Assembly (NCBI GenBank): GCA_035048495.1
Contig: CM068548.1
Coordinates: 16,678,688-16,742,687, forward strand
Direction of reading: 5' to 3'
From: Euptelea pleiosperma
Taxonomy: Eukaryota; Streptophyta; Magnoliopsida; Ranunculales; Eupteleaceae
Length of the DNA: 64,000 nt
A program made the translations under genes and the position numbers. The notes beneath the pieces are model-generated. The model saw nothing but the letters and a program-made list of their open reading frames with translations, did not search any database and was not told where the DNA came from. Below are positions 59,248 to 64,000 of the stretch, in pieces; position 1 is the first letter of the stretch; every line of letters begins with the position of its first letter.

Positions 59248-59330
59248 GAATTAAATCGGAAAAGATACAAATTTTGTTGGAATTAGGGTTTCTGTAACCA
59301 ACGACGCAGAAAAAACCTACTTTCATCTGC

Positions 59331-59620
59331 ATTGGAGATGGAAAGGTACAAACATCTTGCTGGATAGGAGGGTAATATCCTACAGATTGGGAATTGTGCA
59401 CAGGTTGCTGGACCGCGGCACGAAGGGCAGAGACTGAGTTTTTAAGCTCTTGGAGTACAGAGTTGTACTCTGGATCTCTGTAATTGTCATACCCCATAGA
59501 AGGCTACGAGACTGGAGTATCATGATGATATGCAGAATTGTCATACCATTGTTGAGAGTGATCACCTAAATTCTCACAGAAACTGTAGTAGGTCTCATAC
59601 AGAGGCCGTTCATCTGCCAT
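59331..59620 (-). pseudogene. Outer element: start of the gag-like frame
   Basis: The ATG at 59620 opens with MADERPLYET, matching the inner MAVERPLIET. After a stop, the segment from 59497 (MGYDNYRDPEYNSVLQELKN) matches the inner region after the capsid domain (LRSVIQELSKSVSAL). The roughly 600 bases that encode the capsid domain in the inner element are absent, so the shortened gag goes directly from N-terminus to the post-capsid linker. The frame continues on the other side of the inner insertion at 44744. Confidence 0.75.
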
Positions 59621-61401
59621 TAGAAGCGATAGAAGGGTGCGGTAGACGGACTCTCAGATCGAATCAGTCAAAGGTTAGGACAGGTCCAACCGGGCTTCTA
59701 CTTGAAAAAATAAGCCCAAGATTTGGCAAAAAGTTGCCAAAAGGAGACACTGGAGTAGTGATTCTAAATGATGCACACCAAGCACAGATAATCCTATTCT
59801 AAACAATCAGGATATATTTTAGGCATTATCTTGTTAGTTTTGGGGCTAGAGTAGATTATGATAGTGGGCGGACCACTGGTTTACCTTCTAGCCGCCGGAC
59901 TAACTGTTTGCACTCAGAGGTTCTCACCAGGCTACACTCTTCAGAGCGAATCCTTTAGTACTAACTTTAGTCAACAACAAGGCAATCCGAAGCCTAGACA
60001 GATGTGCGGCACAATGGCTGTCTTAAGTACGTCCCAGACTAACCGGATTGGTCAAGTGTATAAGAAGAGTATTCCCTCGGGTTAAGCTAGGGTTGGTGCG
60101 TGTTCCTAGTCCACAAGCAACTAACCGCCGAATAGTCCAAGATGCCACGTCGAGCTCAGTGTACTTGAGTAGCAGGGACTTATGGGTGTGTTAGACAATA
60201 GGGACCCGCGCTCGTGGTCTTATTTCGATTGGATGTTAAGCGGGTTCGCTTTGTGTGGAGTTTTCCTCGAACACCGAGCTAATTGGCTCTACTTCTTGAT
60301 TCTTTTTATTATAGATGGATCCTGGGGATCAATTTTAGTTGGAGTGATAAGGTAGGTGATGAAATCCCACCAGTTGTAAAAGAGCTGGGTCTGCTCGATT
60401 AATGTTCAATTATTAACGGCCACGCCACGCAAGTCGAATAATATGTATGCGAAAGCAAATAGACAAGCGGCAATGATTCACCCAAATTGCTCTGTATCGC
60501 ACTCAAGGCGAGGATAGAGACTTACCTCCCGTGGGCCACGCCATGGGGTCACCTCCGTGGGTTAGGGAGGGGTATCCTAATGGGCTTGGGCCCGACTCCA
60601 CCTCTTTGAGCTTTCGCTCCCTACCCACACTGGATCGTGTTCCTGTAAAAAAGTTAGATCACGCGGTCTAGGTATTTGGGATTCTATGTGGAAGATCCTT
60701 GCCTTTTTAGGGTTCACTGAACAAGCACTGGATTTAGGCAAGTGTTTGAATTAGTTTTCAAATTCGAGATGGGTTAAAATTTAGGAATTCTCAGATTTGG
60801 AAAATACCTAAATTGGAATGTTTCTCGAACTGTGGAGATCTTCCAAGAAAGATTTGATTGCGAGATCCCTTACAACTTTGGAAAATTTCCCAAAATTGAA
60901 ATTCTGCTAGATTTGGGGTGTTTCCTTTTGTAGACTTTTTCAAATTCGGAGGATTTCTAAAGATAGAAATTCCTCTAAAGTGAAAACTTCTAAGAGGGGA
61001 AACCCTAATTTAGCAAAGTTTCAAGATTTTAGAATCTTTCCAAAAATTGCAACTCCTTGATTGGTGATTTCTAAAAATCTGCAGAATATAAAACCCTAAT
61101 TTTTTTGAATTTTTATTTTTTATTTTTTTGGTATTTTGCACTTAATCTAGGGTTTCTAAAAAAAATCCTAGAACAAGATCTAGCAGTTATATGGAAAGTA
61201 GTAAAATTCCTAAATTATTACAACTTTGCACTCGGCCTTCTGAGGCATTAAAAATAGTAATTTAAAAGACTGCTAAAAATCACTAAAAACAAAAAAAATA
61301 CAAAGTTTCCCGAAAAGGTCGGGCTGTCCAAATTGAGTAGCTTTCCAATTTGGCAACTTTCCAATTCCGTCTTTACGTCCTTTTTCGCACTCCCGTACAC
61401 C
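59621..61401 (-). other. Untranslated leader of the outer element
   Basis: Reverse-complement counterpart of 47314-49004. The splice-like signals bounding the small internal interval are kept (donor GGGAG|GTAAGT and acceptor TTTTTTACAG|GAACACG on the minus strand). No sustained ORF is visible. Confidence 0.8.
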
Positions 61402-61419
61402 CGAGCGGCAGCGGCGCCA
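61402..61419 (-). other. Primer-binding site of the outer element
   Basis: TGGCGCCGCTGCCGCTCG on the minus strand, identical to the inner element's site and two bases from the LTR end. Confidence 0.85.
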
Positions 61420-61421
61420 TT

Positions 61422-62025
61422 TGAAAGTAGGATTTTTCCGCGTCGTTGGTTACGGAAACCCTAACTTCAACACATTTTTAATTGATCCGAGACATTTAAC
61501 CTGTAAAATGGGCAATTTGCACAGTGGCTCGTGTCGGATGTCGATCCGCACTCGGGATTAGTCGGATTAGCGCGAATAAGAACATAAAAGATAATGAAAC
61601 TAGAGAAAGAATTTGCCACACAACAAGAATGTAAAATAACAATAAACTAAAAATTGTAAAATAACAATCTTATTAATGATCAAAGTTTCTCTACAAGAAG
61701 AAGGAGATGAAGGTTCTTGGCGTGGTGAGCAGGGGGTTGGGCAGCGGCTGGAGGAGGAGAAGAAGAACAAGAAGAGAAGAAGGAGGAGACAAACGGCTGG
61801 AGTTGCAAACCTGCAACTCTGGCGAAGAATGGTGAAGGAGATGAAGAAGAAATGAGGAAGAAGAGGAGAAGAAAGGGGGGGAAGAAGGGAAAGGATAGGG
61901 GGAAGGAGAGGAGGAGAGGGGAGAGGGATTAGGGTTCAAACGAACCCTCCTCCTTCCCCTTTTAAAGCTCCCTATTTCCTTTAATGGAAATAGGGTATTT
62001 TTTGAAAAAAAAAAAATAAGAAAAA

Positions 62026-62091
<66 letters not shown>

Positions 62092-63082
62092 TAAGTAAAA
62101 CACTACTTTTCTTTGGGGAATTTCCCCATTTAGTGGACCCCCCATTTTTTAAAATTTAATTGAAATTATTCTGAAATTCACGGGGTCCACTAAATGGTCG
62201 GACAGCGGATCAATGATGATGGGCCCGGCTATTGGCCCACATGGAATGATGATGTCCATCGTCTCACAAGATGATGTGACAGACAATCTGATGGCGATCA
62301 GATGGATGGTGACTTGATTAGGACCCAGATTGGTAGATCGTCGGATCTAGAGAGATCCAACGGTCCGATGGAAGATCCAACGGTCCGGTGGAAGATCCAC
62401 GGTCCGATTGAAGATCCAACGGTTAGAAAGCTAAGGGAGATGAGACAGAGCCAATGGGCAGGAGTTCTGGGGTTAGGTCAGTAGATTCGAGGACCGAGAG
62501 ATGAAGAGAGAGAGAATAAGGAGAGATGAGGGAGAAAATATCAGAAAATGGAGATAAAAGTATTGGCAGAGGGTCTGGAACCCTGGTCTTCACTGTGACC
62601 ATCCTCACGCTTCTCCAGTAGAGTAGACTATCATTCTTTGCTGACTCATGTGGCTTTAAACGCTTTGGTCCGTCTCTTGGTCATTGGCTCTTCTGCTCTC
62701 TTTGTTCTTTGGGCCGGCTTTTTGGTCATCTTATTCAGCCCATATTTGGCCAATATCTTCTAGTCATAGCATGTGGGCTCTTTAAGCTTTGATAATGGGA
62801 TTTCCTGATCGATGTGGGCTCGCAAGTCTCGAGAATTGTCCATCGGGGTTTCCTGCGAGAGAAGAAGCGCGTAATGAGACTTTATCAGAACGACTCAATG
62901 TCTAGACTTCCAAAAATGTGTTTAATGCATGCAAATATACCATTTCGTCTAGAAAAGTGTGTTCTACACAACAAAAGATACTCTTACATAGAAAAGTAGA
63001 TAAATAGAGCATTTTAACGTAGGAGAGTGTGAAAATGCTTAGAAGATAACAGTGGAAAATACACACTTTTAAGCGAATATCA
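61422..63082 (-). repeat. 5' LTR of the outer element, internally deleted
   Basis: At 1661 bp, about 1 kb shorter than the other LTRs, with both ends intact (TGATATTCGCTT...CTACTTTCA on the minus strand). U3 has four GGACCGTTGGATC-type repeats (about 62354-62430), the most in the window. The long (TA)n run is at about 62034-62083 and the near-palindrome at 61970-61995. The missing sequence lies in the leader and intron-donor area: the acceptor (near 61499) and CTAAT box remain but no matching donor was found. Confidence 0.92.
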
Positions 63083-64000
63083 CGGAGCGTAACTAAAGCA
63101 TTTCTGAAACCGTGCTTTCGATGGCAAGGCCGGAACAACCAGGACAGGATTTATTTTCCAAGTTAGGTTGCTGCTCGACCTTTCGAACGAACTGATCATG
63201 ATGTATGGGAGTATTGACATGAGAAGCTCGTTCGCCCCTACTTAGTCTTACCTAGGAAGTGGAAATTACATTCCCTTGTTTACTACCAGATTCTTGTATG
63301 ACTATTCTGATGAGGCACGGGGGGACCCGAAGGCATACTTATGTTTAGGATTCCTGACCTTACTTAACGCTCCCTTTCACAAATCATTCCTTTTTTTTAT
63401 GGTAGTTGAGGATTTTCTTACTAGAGATCTTGTTCCAGGAGAGGGTGAATCTCTTGTGTATCGTTTAGCGAAGCTTGGACTTCATTGTCACATTTTTTTG
63501 GATGGGAAATAGTGTGTATAGTCGAGACAGCAGATATGACACAAGAACAGCTGCTACTTATTAATATTCAACTAAATCTGCACATCCAACATCTAGCTTT
63601 CCAGTAGATTCTGTATGATATATATGAGAACGTCTGTGAGTAGCCAACATCTGTATCAGTAGCTGAGGCAATCCGAAAGAGGGGCTTCTGAATTAGCTGA
63701 GGTCTCTCGAGCCTCTACATCAAGAGTGGGCTCTGCCGTAAGGAAGTGTCTTTTGATGTCAACACTTAGATATAGATCTTGCTGTAAACACAAGAAGTAC
63801 ACGAGAAGTTTGGAGTTGGGGTACCAAAAAGAGTTAACTTAGGTTGACGGTGGAACCCCTCTTCTTAGGGAAAGAATGGGGTGGAAGACAGATAAACGAT
63901 AAGTAGGCTTTGCCATAGCATTATTAGTCTTTGAAGTTGTCTTATTCTAGCCATGGCATTAATCGAGGGCTTTCCGTCCGCAGAGTAAAACGTGTGCATT
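63083..64000. other. Flank beyond the outer element, unassigned
   Basis: The first five bases (CGGAG) should be its target duplication, but the left partner is lost with the 3' LTR. The composition again resembles the mitochondrial-like spacer at the start of the window. A 78-codon ORF (63276-63512) is not recognised. Confidence 0.35.

Larger units (their letters stand above)
44745..59325 (+). mobile_element. Inner Athila-lineage LTR retrotransposon, nearly complete
   Basis: This 14,581-bp element has LTRs at 44745-47293 and 56657-59325, a primer-binding site at 47296, a leader, gag, protease, RT, RNase H, integrase and a long 3' region, inside a perfect TCTGC duplication. Athila assignment rests on pol motifs (LLDLGASVNLIP protease, CPFGTFAYKRMPFGLCNAPA and FMDDFSVFG in RT), the tRNA-Asp-type primer site and the long LTRs. 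It has no chromodomain and no visible env-like ORF. In-frame stops at 49401, 49764, 53282 and 54446 and a frame change near 50996 make it defective. Confidence 0.95.
56657..59325 (+). repeat. 3' LTR of the inner element
   Basis: 2669 bp, TGATATTCGCTC...CCTACTTTCA. U3 has two GGACCGTTGGATC repeats (three in the 5' LTR) and a (TA)n run at about 57604-57642. An imperfect promoter palindrome (57677-57702) and TTTAAAAG (57707) follow. The downstream part resembles solo LTR C more than its own 5' partner around the start of the leader (GGGGGAAGGAGGGGGACGAA). A hairpin with 12-bp arms and a 1-nt loop lies at 57871-57895; an A run is at about 58050-58074. Confidence 0.95.
42090..63082 (-). mobile_element. 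Outer, non-autonomous Athila-like element, split and left-truncated
   Basis: This minus-strand element is interrupted by the inner element at 44745-59325. From its 5' end it has: LTR (61422-63082), primer-binding site (61419-61402), leader (to about 59621), gag-like reading frame (59620-59331 continuing at 44744-43892), protease-tail and linker remnants (to 43280) and 3' UTR (43215-42090). It lacks the gag capsid domain, protease active site, RT, RNase H and integrase. The 3' UTR stops matching the inner element at about 42090, about 770 bp short of where a 3' LTR would begin, so the 3' LTR and left target site are lost. Confidence 0.88.

Noticed and set aside
58749..59297. 182-codon plus-strand ORF, hydrophobic, could be read as a membrane protein
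   Set aside because: It is T-rich sequence inside the proposed LTR intron; apparent transmembrane character follows from the TTT/CTT content, and it is not open in the other LTRs.

Overview
The window looks like repeat-dense nuclear DNA of a flowering plant. It carries long-LTR Ty3/gypsy elements of the Athila lineage, a CACTA (En/Spm-like) transposase relic, L1-type LINE ends, a foldback element and AT-rich spacer. I see no intact cellular gene, rRNA or tRNA. The species cannot be named from the sequence.

Layout. Positions 1-2216, 4687-9533 and 12294-about 13000 form one older tract with a spacer style typical of plant mitochondrial DNA (balanced base composition, no long ORFs). It was split by two solo Athila LTRs: 2217-4686 (minus strand, target duplication GCATT) and 9534-12293 (plus strand, GGTAG). 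A decayed gypsy RT fragment follows at about 13005-13190, then a deleted CACTA element at about 13400-15145, whose right terminus may be the CACTA-type end at 20265. A very old Athila 5' leader with primer-binding site lies at 21530-22411 (minus). AT-rich spacer leads to a third solo LTR, 26550-29616 (plus, TTCCT). From 29617 to 42090 there are LINE fragments, a 375-bp foldback element, and two copies of a gypsy fragment whose RT and gag pieces are in the wrong order.

The main object is a nest at about 42090-63082. The outer element is on the minus strand. It is a non-autonomous Athila relative with a 5' LTR at 61422-63082, a primer-binding site, a leader, gag/protease remnants and a 3' UTR, but no gag core, RT, RNase H or integrase. 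Its left end, including the 3' LTR, is gone. An almost full-length Athila element on the plus strand (44745-59325, target duplication TCTGC) is inserted in its gag-like region. The inner element has LTRs of 2549 and 2669 bp, a tRNA-Asp-type primer site, gag with a zinc knuckle, protease, RT, RNase H and a DD35E integrase. It is dead: there are four in-frame stops and one frameshift, and no env-like ORF is visible.

The six LTRs make the window worth reading. They share a conserved U3 and a fast-diverging R-U5. The divergent part repeatedly carries (1) a GGAGTTGCAG/CTGCAACTCC hairpin, (2) a palindrome just upstream of the TATA box, with a matched change in one copy, and (3) what looks like a leader intron of about 390-510 bp with a conserved CTAAT-rich box before the acceptor. 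The two LTRs of the inner element agree closely in U3 but differ strongly downstream, although the target duplication is perfect.
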